Part shown: in pieces, positions 14,489 through 21,528 of the stretch
How positions within the stretch are numbered: the stretch's first letter is position 1
Layout: each line of letters opens with the position of its first letter
Assembly: GCA_023426375.1 (NCBI GenBank)
Contig: JAFAAV010000102.1
Span: forward strand, 1 to 37,635
Source: Actinomycetes bacterium
GTDB lineage: Bacteria > Actinomycetota > Actinomycetes > Actinomycetales > Micrococcaceae
Length of the DNA: 37,635 nt
Direction: 5' to 3'
The notes under the pieces: model-generated
What the model saw: only the letters and a program-made list of their open reading frames with translations
Databases searched by the model: none
Told to the model about the DNA's origin: nothing
Program-made: the position numbers and the translations under genes

Positions 14489-15025
14489 ATGTCTACGGCA
14501 GTGCCAGACCAGAGAGATGTTCCGGAGCTCAGCGACGAGCAGGTCATTGAACTGGACTGGTGGTATCCGCACACGGCGGGTCGAGCTGCTGCATACGCGG
14601 CATGGTTGTACTTCTTCACGCTAGGTGCCTTTGGTCTTGTCCAGTTGCTCTCGCCTGGTGTTCAGGCGGGTTCGATCTTCTTCGTCGCCATCGGGCCTGC
14701 AGTGGGTGGTGCCATCGGCGCGATACTCGGAAAGGGTATCCGCCGACAAAGAATCAAAGTCTGGCACGAGAAGCGGGTTTTGAAGGCAGAAGCCAAGGGA
14801 CTCGAGTTAGACGATCGATCATTCCCTTTGCGCCCATCGAACTTGTACCTGATTGGGGTTGGTGCGTCGGTCGCGCTTGCACTGTTTGGACTTCTCAACC
14901 TCATCACTCACGTCGGGCTCTTCGAAGCCACTACGGGCTTCACCCTGGTGATGTGCTTTGTGATGGCGGCTGTAACGACCTGGGGCATATACATGGGCGG
15001 CAATGACCGAGAGGAGCGTGTGTGA
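14489..15025 (+). CDS. Four-helix membrane protein of unknown function (family copy B)
   Basis: 178 aa paralog of copy A. The N-terminus is almost the same (MSTAVPDQRDVPELSDEQ, then VIELDWWYPHTAGRA), while the membrane parts have diverged: helices at about 30-52, 62-82, 122-146 and 152-170, with a basic loop GKGIRRQRIKVWHEKRVLKAEAKG between the pairs. The shared pattern in the second half is P....L.......A...FGLLNLITHVGLF. The stop TGA overlaps the ATG of copy C (TGATG at 15023-15027), so B, C and D form one translation-coupled unit. The conserved N-terminus against drifting helices suggests that the soluble N-terminal strip contacts a common partner. Function unknown. Confidence 0.8.
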   Translation: MSTAVPDQRDVPELSDEQVIELDWWYPHTAGRAAAYAAWLYFFTLGAFGLVQLLSPGVQAGSIFFVAIGPAVGGAIGAILGKGIRRQRIKVWHEKRVLKAEAKGLELDDRSFPLRPSNLYLIGVGASVALALFGLLNLITHVGLFEATTGFTLVMCFVMAAVTTWGIYMGGNDREERV

Positions 15026-15342
15026 TGGTCACTGACATAGACACGAAGTCCGTGAAAGGCGCGGATGTGAAATCCAGGAATGCGATCATCCAGGCCGCAG
15101 ACCCATATTTTCCTCATTCGCCCTGGCGGGCTGTGCTGCTAGCGGTGACTCTCGCGCTCATCATGCTCGGGTTCGCGACGGCCATTTCCGTTGTTTTTGA
15201 TGTCGGAACAGTCAGCCTGTTTCACATTGTGTGGTTTTTCGTGCAAGGCGCGGTTGTGGCGTCCGTCGGGTATTTCGGCCGAGGGGTTCGCATCCGAAAT
15301 CTTGAGAACCAAGGGAGAATCCCCAAGGAGGAGAACCTGTGA
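15025..15342 (+). CDS. Two-helix membrane protein of unknown function (family copy C)
   Basis: 105 aa with only the first half of the A/B plan: a polar N-terminus, the motif AIIQAADPYFPHSPWRA (compare VIELDWWYPHTAGRA in B), two membrane helices (about 33-57 and 62-85), and a basic end GRGVRIRNLENQGRIPKE. ATG 15025 overlaps the B stop; the GTG just before it is less likely. Its own stop overlaps the GTG of D. It may be a truncated family member or half of a two-subunit form completed by D, whose own N-terminal strip is absent. Unknown function. Confidence 0.75.
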   Translation: MVTDIDTKSVKGADVKSRNAIIQAADPYFPHSPWRAVLLAVTLALIMLGFATAISVVFDVGTVSLFHIVWFFVQGAVVASVGYFGRGVRIRNLENQGRIPKEENL

Positions 15343-15839
15343 GCGGTGTTTTCAATGTCACGACCATTCCCCGAGCGATATTTGTCGGGTTCATCGTCAC
15401 GTTGTTTATTCTTGGCCTGTTTTCGCTGTTCAGCCTGATCGCTGGCGATGCGGAGCGAGCGACACTCAATACTCTGGTGTACAGCGCTTTTGGTGGACTC
15501 GTGGCTGGCATTGCTGGGTATCTCTTCCGTGATCAGCGAATCATGTCCCTCAAGGCGCGAGGCCGTCTTGACCCGGATTCCGATGGATCCGAGTTGCCCA
15601 TCGGTGGGTCGCCTTCGACCATCCCCAAGCTGCTGGTCTACATCCTTCTAATGACCTTCGTCGTCCAGGGGATCGTTGCTTTGCTGTCACTGTTCGGGTT
15701 GTGGTGGTCAGGAGGAGCGGACTGGGGCAATTGGTTCATCACCTTGGTCGTGGTCATGACCGTCGGCCTCATGACGTACTTCAAAACGAAGAATGACCGC
15801 ACCGAAAAATCCCTCGAGGGTGCTGAGCCCCGACTCTAG
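15339..15839 (+). CDS. Four-helix membrane protein of unknown function (family copy D)
   Basis: 166 aa from GTG 15339, overlapping the C stop by 4 nt and preceded by AAGGAGGA. It starts directly at the RA position of the family (TTIPRAIFVGFIVTLF) and lacks the YPH strip. Helices lie at about 9-35, 43-63, 92-115 and 121-145, with the loop FRDQRIMSLKARGRLDPDSDGSELP between the pairs, matching RNLENQGRIP in C. It ends in a charged tail. The stop codon overlaps that of the convergent gene on the other strand in a CTAG. Unknown function. Membership in the A/B/C family rests on shared layout and the R..xLxxxGR loop, so is less certain than A with B. Confidence 0.75.
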   Translation: MSGVFNVTTIPRAIFVGFIVTLFILGLFSLFSLIAGDAERATLNTLVYSAFGGLVAGIAGYLFRDQRIMSLKARGRLDPDSDGSELPIGGSPSTIPKLLVYILLMTFVVQGIVALLSLFGLWWSGGADWGNWFITLVVVMTVGLMTYFKTKNDRTEKSLEGAEPRL

Positions 15840-16492
15840 GCATCGGCGCCCAGCAAACGCTCACGCAGCACATGAACACCTGGCCCCTCGAGCTGCTCCA
15901 AATACACTGACCGGCCAGCCATGGTCATGACCAGCGCAAGTAAAGAACCGCTGACCATTGGCCCGACCCCCACGGCAAACGGCCCGTCGACGGCTCGTAA
16001 AGACAATCCCTTCACCAAACTGTGGCTGTTGACCGCGAAATCCCGTTCCGCGAAGAACTCCGCGACCGGGATCAGTGCTTTCACACTGGGTGTCCGCGAA
16101 AGACCCAAGGGTTGTCGAATGTCCTGAGAATGCACGAGCACTTCACCGAGATAGGCTGGAATGTGCCCAGAGGGTGACGTGGTGCTGTCGACGACTCGCC
16201 GGAAACGTTCGAGTGTCTCCTCCGGGGTCCGCCCTCGGAACTCTTCAATGCGCCGCTGGTTATGAACATCCACGCGGAATCGTGCGCCGATCATGCTGCG
16301 CAGCCACCGCAACTGGTTCATGCTGGCGACCGCAACGAGGTGCGCAACGACCTCCTCGACATCCCACCGCCCACACAGTGTGCTGTGCCGCCACTGTTCG
16401 GGAGCCAGAGTTGAGAGGTCTTCCGCCAACGCCTCGCGTTCGGCGCGCATCAGCCCCCACAAATGGATGTTCTGGGATTTGGTCATGGCCAT
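15836..16492 (-). CDS. Maleylpyruvate isomerase-family mycothiol-dependent enzyme (DinB-like)
   Basis: 218 aa of the DinB/MDMPI four-helix fold. The metal triad is visible as H51 (WDVEEVVAHLVAV), E117 and H121 (YLGEVLVHSQDIRQPLG), matching the H-ExxxH pattern of mycothiol maleylpyruvate isomerase. Such proteins use mycothiol as cofactor or transfer it. Substrate is unknown, as most members are unrelated to maleylpyruvate. ATG 16492 has GAGGGAAGG four bases upstream; M3 at 16486 is an alternative. It lies 66 bp after the Nudix gene on the same strand and could be co-transcribed with it. The protein supports placing the host among mycothiol-making actinobacteria. Confidence 0.85.
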   Translation of the reverse strand: MAMTKSQNIHLWGLMRAEREALAEDLSTLAPEQWRHSTLCGRWDVEEVVAHLVAVASMNQLRWLRSMIGARFRVDVHNQRRIEEFRGRTPEETLERFRRVVDSTTSPSGHIPAYLGEVLVHSQDIRQPLGLSRTPSVKALIPVAEFFAERDFAVNSHSLVKGLSLRAVDGPFAVGVGPMVSGSLLALVMTMAGRSVYLEQLEGPGVHVLRERLLGADA

Positions 16493-16558
16493 CGAACCTT
16501 CCCTCGCTGAGGCGATTCAAACCCCGATTACTGCTTCGCGCAAGAGGGCCGCTAATCG

Positions 16559-17047
16559 CTACAGCTCTCGCACTGCCGGAATCGCATACCAACGGGCCAG
16601 GGGAGCGAGATCTGCAACATCCTCCGCGCCGTCTACAGGCTGCCACCGAAGCTCTGCAATCTCACGCGCCGGGACGGGCGTCTCAGCCAACAGATTGAGC
16701 CCCATGAATACATGACTGTGCAAGCCGTGCCCGGGCTCGTTGGCGGCGTCGGTCATCCATTCACCCACGGGAACCAGGTTCTCCGGGGCCAGCGCCAGGC
16801 CCAGCTCTTCTTCCACCTCGCGAATGGCCGTGTCCAGGGGAGTCTCGCCCGGCTCAGGCTTGCCACCGGGGAACATGAACATCTCGGTGTTGCGCTTGCG
16901 CACGGTCAGTACATCGCCGTTCGCACGGCGCAGCACCACCCCGGTCACCTTGATGACGGGACGATCGGCGGCAAGGTCGCGAGCGGCGTCGTCGGAAGTA
17001 ATTGATGGCGCGGGAGAGCGGTCGATGGCAGGGTTGGAATCAGACAC
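16559..17047 (-). CDS. Nudix hydrolase
   Basis: 162 aa pyrophosphohydrolase for nucleoside-diphosphate-linked substrates. The Nudix box is complete at residues 62-84: GKPEPGETPLDTAIREVEEE followed by LGL, fitting Gx5Ex7REUxEExGU. The part before it (VIKVTGVVLRRANGDVLTVRKR, MFMFPGG) and the ending with a WQPVDGAEDVADLAPL segment resemble oxidised-nucleotide-type Nudix proteins; substrate is open. GTG 17047 is chosen because TATGAT lies six bases before it, giving a leaderless start. Upstream in-frame codons overlap the divergent NMO gene. The first 30 residues are disordered and include Asp-Asp-Ala-Ala encoded by a copy of the 13-bp motif. Confidence 0.87.
   Translation of the reverse strand: MSDSNPAIDRSPAPSITSDDAARDLAADRPVIKVTGVVLRRANGDVLTVRKRNTEMFMFPGGKPEPGETPLDTAIREVEEELGLALAPENLVPVGEWMTDAANEPGHGLHSHVFMGLNLLAETPVPAREIAELRWQPVDGAEDVADLAPLARWYAIPAVREL
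16981..16993 (+). repeat. Copy of 13-bp motif inside the Nudix N-terminal tail
   Basis: Exact GAGCGGCGTCGTC on the top strand, antisense to the Nudix gene, in its poorly constrained N-terminal extension (residues 19-22 of the protein). Confidence 0.8.
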
Positions 17048-17059
17048 CCGACCATCATA
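17045..17059 (-). promoter_or_regulatory. Leaderless promoter -10 and GTG start of the Nudix gene
   Basis: On the bottom strand TATGAT (17059-17054) is followed by six bases and GTG (17047-17045). Only 22 bp separate this start from that of the divergent nitronate monooxygenase gene, so the -35 region must lie inside that gene. Confidence 0.55.
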
Positions 17060-17069
17060 GGGAGACACC

Positions 17070-18083
17070 GTGACCACTATGCTCGAGGCCCTCACCGTTC
17101 CGCTCATCCAAGCGCCCATGGCGGGCGGGCCGTCCAACGCGGCGCTCGCGGTCGCGGTGTCTCAGGCCGGCGGGCTGGGCATGCTCGCTGCCGGTTACAA
17201 AACGGTCGAGGCGATGGCCGCCGAAATCGACGACGTCCGCGCCGGCACCCTCACCTTTGGCGTGAACTTGTTCGTCCCCGAATCGGATCCGTCCGACCCG
17301 CAGACGCTCGCCGGGTACGCCACCGCTCTCGCGCCCATGGCCGCGGAGCTCGGGCTCGCGGCCCCCGAGCCGGGCCCGTTCAACGACGACCACTACGCCG
17401 CCAAGGTCGACTACCTCGTGACCAACCCGGTCCCGCTCGTTTCGTTCACGTTCGGTCTACCCACCGCCGACGACGTCGCTCGCTTGCGGTCCGTGGGCAC
17501 CGAGATAGTCCTCAACGCAACGGATCCGGAGGAGATCAGCGCCGCGGATGCTCTGAAGCCGGACGCGATTGTCGTTCAGGGAACCGAAGCTGGAGGCCAC
17601 CGAGCTACCCACGGGCAGGCCAAGGAACCGTCCGAAAGCAGCACCCATGAACTGGTGAGTCTGGCGCGTGAATACACGGACAAGCCCGTGATCGCGGCCG
17701 GGGGAGTGACCAGCCCGGAGATCGCACAGAATCTTTTCGAGGCGGGCGCTTCCGCAGTGCAGGTGGGAACACTGTTCCTCACGGCGGACGAGGCCGGCAC
17801 CAAGGACGCCCAGAAGGATGCGCTGCTCAGCGGCCAATACCGGGACACAGTGGTCACCAGGGCGTTCTCCGGTCGGGCCGCGCGAGCACTGAGCAACCGG
17901 TTCACCGAACGCATGGCAGCGGATCAAGTGGTGGGCTACCCGCAAGTTCACTATCTGACGGCACCATTGCGAGTGGCGTCGGCGGATAATCCGGAAGGTT
18001 TGAATCTGTGGGCGGGCACGGGATTCGCGGCCTGTCAGGCGCGGCCCGCGGCGAACATCGTGGACGAGTTTCGTTGGCTGTAA
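17070..18083 (+). CDS. Nitronate monooxygenase (2-nitropropane dioxygenase type)
   Basis: 337 aa FMN enzyme of TIM-barrel fold that oxidises alkyl nitronates such as propionate-3-nitronate to the semialdehyde. Recognisable parts are the N-terminal PLIQAPMAGGPSNAALAVAVSQAGGLGMLAAGY, the FMN-binding stretch VVQGTEAGGHRATHG (catalytic His region), VIAAGGVTSPEIAQNLFEAGASAVQVGTLFL, and TRAFSGRAARALSNRF. This fits class I nitronate monooxygenases. GTG 17070 is preceded by AGGGAGA. Overlap with the promoter of the divergent Nudix gene implies joint regulation. No nitroalkane gene cluster is near. DyP peroxidase follows on the same strand after 86 bp. Confidence 0.92.
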   Translation: MTTMLEALTVPLIQAPMAGGPSNAALAVAVSQAGGLGMLAAGYKTVEAMAAEIDDVRAGTLTFGVNLFVPESDPSDPQTLAGYATALAPMAAELGLAAPEPGPFNDDHYAAKVDYLVTNPVPLVSFTFGLPTADDVARLRSVGTEIVLNATDPEEISAADALKPDAIVVQGTEAGGHRATHGQAKEPSESSTHELVSLAREYTDKPVIAAGGVTSPEIAQNLFEAGASAVQVGTLFLTADEAGTKDAQKDALLSGQYRDTVVTRAFSGRAARALSNRFTERMAADQVVGYPQVHYLTAPLRVASADNPEGLNLWAGTGFAACQARPAANIVDEFRWL

Positions 18084-18085
18084 AA

Positions 18086-18105
18086 CCCTCGTGCGCCCTC
18101 GTGCG
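18086..18105 (+). repeat. Ten-base direct tandem repeat
   Basis: CCCTCGTGCG occurs twice in a row between the NMO and DyP genes. It may be replication slippage; no function seen. Confidence 0.8.
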
Positions 18106-18169
18106 CGGCGATAGTGTGAATAGCAGAACGGCAGTCCGATACCTTCTGTCCGGTTTTTGAGGAGCACTC

Positions 18170-19099
18170 GTGCCTACACAGCAGATTTTGTCCGACCCGG
18201 CCAAGGCAGCGATTTTTCTCACGCTGACCATCAATGAATCTGCGGAGGGGAAGGTCGCGGACATCCTGAGCGATGTTTCCGCGCTGACCCGGGCGGTCTC
18301 CTTCAGAGTTCCCGATGGTGACCTGATCTGCGTTGTGGGTGTCGGCGCTCGCGCGTGGCCCAGGCTTTTCGACGCTCCCATGCCCAAACATCTGCATGAG
18401 TTCCAGGAGATCAAGGGAGACAAGCACACCGCCGTGTCCACTCCCGGCGACCTGCTGATTCACCTGCGCGCCGGCACCCAGGACCTGTGTTTCGAGCTGG
18501 CCAATCAACTGATGAACAAGCTGGGCCCGCACACCACCGTGGTCGACGAGACGCACGCCTTCAAGTACTTCGACGAGCGGGACCTGTTGGGATTCGTGGA
18601 CGGAACCGAAAATCCGGAAGGCGAGGCGGCGACGTCGGCGGCCGTAGTGAGGGCAGAAGACGATCCGAACTACGCGGGTGGAAGTTACGTGATCGTGCAA
18701 AAGTACCTGCACCCACTGGACGAGTGGAACGCACTGTCCGTCGAGGATCAGGAACGTGTGATCGGCCGGACCAAGCTGACCGATATCGAGCTCGATGACC
18801 GCGTCAAGCCCTCGAACTCCCATGTGGCCCTCAACGACCTGGATGATGTGGACGGAAAGGCGCGCGAAATCGTGCGCGACAACATGCCGTTCGGAACCAT
18901 CGGCACCAAGGAATTCGGGACTTACTTCATCGGCTACGCAGCTGATCCGGGCGTGACCGAGACCATGCTCGAGCACATGTTTTTGGGCAACCCGCGCGGT
19001 AATTACGACCGGATCCTCGATTTCTCCACGGCTGAAACAGGTGCACTGTTCTTCGCGCCGCCCATCGGCTTCCTGGATGACCCGCCCGCAAAGTCCTGA
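18170..19099 (+). CDS. DyP-type heme peroxidase
   Basis: 309 aa, the length of the short YfeX-like (class P/B) dye-decolorizing peroxidases. The diagnostic GFVDGTENP is at 141-149 with catalytic D144. The proximal heme ligand is H218 in KPSNSHVAL. The distal arginine is likely R236 in REIVRDNMPFG. The C-terminal GTYFIGYAADPGVTETMLEHMFLG is the usual heme-pocket end. No Tat signal is present, so it acts in the cytoplasm. No encapsulin-targeting tail like SLGIGSLKG is at the C-terminus, and no encapsulin gene is in the window. GTG 18170 has GAGGAG upstream. A 17-bp perfect hairpin follows the stop. Confidence 0.93.
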   Translation: MPTQQILSDPAKAAIFLTLTINESAEGKVADILSDVSALTRAVSFRVPDGDLICVVGVGARAWPRLFDAPMPKHLHEFQEIKGDKHTAVSTPGDLLIHLRAGTQDLCFELANQLMNKLGPHTTVVDETHAFKYFDERDLLGFVDGTENPEGEAATSAAVVRAEDDPNYAGGSYVIVQKYLHPLDEWNALSVEDQERVIGRTKLTDIELDDRVKPSNSHVALNDLDDVDGKAREIVRDNMPFGTIGTKEFGTYFIGYAADPGVTETMLEHMFLGNPRGNYDRILDFSTAETGALFFAPPIGFLDDPPAKS

Positions 19100-19112
19100 G
19101 CAGCGTAGAAAG

Positions 19113-19151
19113 CTGTGGAGCCCAGACCCTTCTCGGGTCTGGGCTCCACAG
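19113..19151. terminator. Bidirectional hairpin terminator
   Basis: A perfect 17-bp stem (CTGTGGAGCCCAGACCC at 19113-19129, complement at 19135-19151) with loop TTCTC, between the DyP gene and the convergent monooxygenase gene. Very stable, without a long T tract. Confidence 0.85.
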
Positions 19152-19183
19152 GTACCGGTCTTGTCGGCGAATGAACCTTTTGG

Positions 19184-21070
19184 TCAGTTCCGCTTGAGCA
19201 CACCCTCGAAGAAGGAAGCCAGCTCGTCGGTGGCGTCCAGGGGCAGAACCGCGGCGACGTAGTGATCCGGGCGGACGACTACCACGGCGCCGTCGCGGCT
19301 GATCTGGCGTTCCTCGTAGATGTCCTCGTCTGGCAGCGTGGCGTAGACGCGCTCCCAGTAGTTCAGCTCCAGCGGGCCGATCTGCGGGCGGAAGGCACGG
19401 GGCACCTGGGTGACGTCCATTTCCGTGTACTGCTGCTGGTAGGTGACGTCCACGTCGAAGAGGGTGGCGTCGTCGTCACCCTCGCGGCGGTAGGCAACCA
19501 GCGGGGACTTGGGGTCGTTCTGCAGCCATTCGGCAAAGCGCGACGTCGCCGATTCCTCACCTGCCGCGGCGCGATCCGCGTAGACGTGGATGCGCCAGCG
19601 GCCGTCCGCGGTGGCCTGGTGACCCTGGTGCAGCGCGTAGGCGTCGCACACGCGCATGACGCGAGCCGACTTGAAGCGCTTACCCACGGGGTAGCCGGCG
19701 GCCAAGTCTTGATGTTCGGTGCCCGCGGTGATGATCGAGGGCTGGTACTCGGTCATGAACCCGGCCGGGAATTCCGCCGTCTTGACGTAGAAGTCCTCCA
19801 GGTACTTGGGGTCCGGCAACTTGTCCTGCGGGGTGGCCATGAGCGTGGACCACTCACGGTCGAAGTCGATCAGGTTCTTGGCGATGACCTGACGTTCCTC
19901 GGAGTACGTGTCCAGCAGCGACTCATTGGCACGACCGGAGAGCACCGCGCCGAGCTTCCACCCGAGGTTCCAGCCGTCCTGCATGGACACGTTCATGCCC
20001 TGGCCGGCCTTGGCGGAGTGGGTGTGGCAAGCGTCGCCGGCGATGAACACGCGGGGCACGCGGGTGCCGCGGTCCTCGGTGTCGACGTCGTCGAAGTGAT
20101 CGGTCAGGCGGTGGCCCACCTCGTAGACCGAGGACCACGCCACGGACTTCACGTCCACGCTGTAGGGGTGGATGATCTGGTTGGCGCGCTTGATGATCTC
20201 CTCGACCGGGGTCTGACGCACCTTGCGGTTGTCGTCCAGGGGGACCTCGCCCAGGTCCACGTACATGCGGAACAGCAGACCGCCCTCACGGGGGATCAGG
20301 AGGATCGAACCGTTGCGGGAGTTGATCGCGCACTTGGTGCGGATATCCGGGAAGTCGGTATTGGCCAGGACATCCATCACGCCCCATGCGTGGTTGGCGC
20401 CCTTACCTTCGAGCTTGCGACCGATGGCCTTGCGAACACCCGAGCCGGCGCCGTCGCAACCGAAGACGTACTTGGCGCGGATGGTGCGCTCCTCACCTTC
20501 GCGCTCGCCGGCCACGTAACGGACCGTGACGGATACGGGGTACTCCGCGTCCTGATCGACCTGCAGACCGACGAACTCGATGCCGTAGTTGGGTTCGATC
20601 TTGGCGGGGCCGTTGGCAGCAGCCTCCAGGAAGTAGTCGAGCACGCGCGCCTGGTTCACGATCAAGTGAGGGAACTCGGACACGCCGTGCGGGTCATCCG
20701 CCGGGCGACCGGTGCGCACGATGTTCTCGGGGTTTTCCGGATCCGGGTTCCAGAAGCACATCTCGGTCAGGTGGAACGCTTCCTGGGTGATGCGCTCGGC
20801 GAAGCCGAAAGACTGGAAGGTCTCCACGCTGCGTGCCTGGATACCGTCAGCCTGGCCGATCTCGAGACGACCAGGGCGGCGTTCAATGACGCGAGTGTTC
20901 ACGTCTGGGTACTGAGTCAGCTGGGCGGCGGCGATCACGCCTGCTGGGCCGGTTCCGACGATCAGGACATCCATCTCATCGGGGAGGTCTTCGGGGCGGT
21001 CGATTCCGTAGCCCCGTGGGGTTGCAATCCGTGGATCCTCGGAAACATATCCGTACTGGTGAAACTGCAT
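19184..21070 (-). CDS. FAD-dependent aromatic monooxygenase (phenol / 3-hydroxybenzoate hydroxylase type)
   Basis: 628 aa group A flavoprotein that hydroxylates a phenol next to the OH using NAD(P)H and O2. Motifs: the dinucleotide fold DVLIVGTGPAGVIAAAQL (GTGPAG at 39-44), the NAD(P)H/FAD motif GCDGAGSGVRK, and GDACHTHSAKAGQGMNVSMQD with NLGWKL after it for FAD binding. The C-terminal thioredoxin-like domain marks the phenol 2-monooxygenase/MobA family. The overall layout resembles 3-hydroxybenzoate 4-monooxygenase, which makes protocatechuate. Next to a homoprotocatechuate pathway the real substrate may be a hydroxyphenylacetate; sequence alone cannot decide. ATG 21070 is chosen for GAGCAAGG upstream and the typical MQFHQYGY start; a frame 37 codons longer covers the promoter region. 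GTATAC-type operator sequence lies about 115 bp upstream. Confidence 0.88.
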   Translation of the reverse strand: MQFHQYGYVSEDPRIATPRGYGIDRPEDLPDEMDVLIVGTGPAGVIAAAQLTQYPDVNTRVIERRPGRLEIGQADGIQARSVETFQSFGFAERITQEAFHLTEMCFWNPDPENPENIVRTGRPADDPHGVSEFPHLIVNQARVLDYFLEAAANGPAKIEPNYGIEFVGLQVDQDAEYPVSVTVRYVAGEREGEERTIRAKYVFGCDGAGSGVRKAIGRKLEGKGANHAWGVMDVLANTDFPDIRTKCAINSRNGSILLIPREGGLLFRMYVDLGEVPLDDNRKVRQTPVEEIIKRANQIIHPYSVDVKSVAWSSVYEVGHRLTDHFDDVDTEDRGTRVPRVFIAGDACHTHSAKAGQGMNVSMQDGWNLGWKLGAVLSGRANESLLDTYSEERQVIAKNLIDFDREWSTLMATPQDKLPDPKYLEDFYVKTAEFPAGFMTEYQPSIITAGTEHQDLAAGYPVGKRFKSARVMRVCDAYALHQGHQATADGRWRIHVYADRAAAGEESATSRFAEWLQNDPKSPLVAYRREGDDDATLFDVDVTYQQQYTEMDVTQVPRAFRPQIGPLELNYWERVYATLPDEDIYEERQISRDGAVVVVRPDHYVAAVLPLDATDELASFFEGVLKRN

Positions 21071-21185
21071 GCCTTGCTCCTCGAGGTACGTGACGGCGCG
21101 CGTCGTTGCGTGCGGCTCTGCTGGTTGAAGTTTAGGTGAGGGGACCCGGCTGGATGTGGCCGGCGTCTCAGGATTGCGCACTAAG

Positions 21186-21224
21186 TCGTATACGAATCGT
21201 GATCCACGTTACTACAAATTAGTA
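21186..21224 (-). promoter_or_regulatory. Probable operators of the monooxygenase gene
   Basis: A perfect palindrome TCGTATACGA (21186-21195) resembles GntR/FCD-type sites built on GTnnAC. It is followed at 21210-21224 by a second inverted repeat TACTA-N5-TAGTA. TATACGA recurs in the promoter of the catabolic operon (22937-22943). Binding by the operon's own GntR protein is inferred. Confidence 0.5.
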
Positions 21225-21342
21225 CATGAGTGTAATAGTTTTTCGGGACTGTTTTTGACTGTCCACCTCAGTTCGCGGGGCAGTCCAGGTGCACTTGACA
21301 TCTCGTCGACGTTCCGACCATCGACGCGCACCCGGGTGCAGT

Positions 21343-21476
21343 CTGATCGACCGTACGACCCGGATCCAGGGCTCACTGCAAAATGATCGACGGCGCGACC
21401 AGAGGAATTGGATTTCGTGGTCGCGCCGTCGATCAGATTGCGTAGCTGCTGAGCCAAAGGCTGCACCGTCGATCAG
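21343..21476. repeat. Symmetric nested inverted-repeat cluster
   Basis: Four copies of a motif close to CTGATCGACGGYGCRRCC occur, two on each strand, around one centre (21409.5). The inner arms pair perfectly over 18 bp (TGATCGACGGCGCGACCA 21384-21401 with 21418-21435, 16-nt loop). The outer arms CTGATCGAC (21343-21351) and GTCGATCAG (21468-21476) stand 40 bp farther out on both sides. It could be a complex transcription terminator for the nuclease gene, a non-coding RNA or a MITE-like element. Confidence 0.8.
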
Positions 21477-21528
21477 AGCGCTCGCAGGTGTGAGAGCGGG
21501 CCTTGTCGCCAATCACGGTGCGCCATCA

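Larger units (their letters stand above)
21071..21528. other. 458-bp non-coding region between monooxygenase and nuclease genes
   Basis: It holds the monooxygenase promoter side (21071-21260, notably AT-richer at 21180-21250) and then a symmetric array of inverted repeats (21343-21476). Short frames crossing the repeats encode no recognisable protein. Both flanking genes are on the bottom strand, so the repeat array lies upstream of one and downstream of the other. Confidence 0.7.

Noticed and set aside
18086..18105. Ten-base tandem repeat as an operator
   Set aside because: Only two direct copies without spacing to a promoter; simple slippage is enough to explain it.
18170..19099. DyP peroxidase as an encapsulin cargo
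   Set aside because: No C-terminal targeting tail and no encapsulin gene nearby.
19262..21139. A 625-codon top-strand ORF opposite the monooxygenase gene
   Set aside because: It mirrors the high-GC codon structure of the real bottom-strand gene, gives a His/Val/Asp-rich protein with no domain, and has no ribosome site.
21071..21528. Insertion sequence or transposase remnant at the inverted-repeat cluster
   Set aside because: No transposase-like frame and no clear target-site duplication were seen, so only a repeat was annotated.
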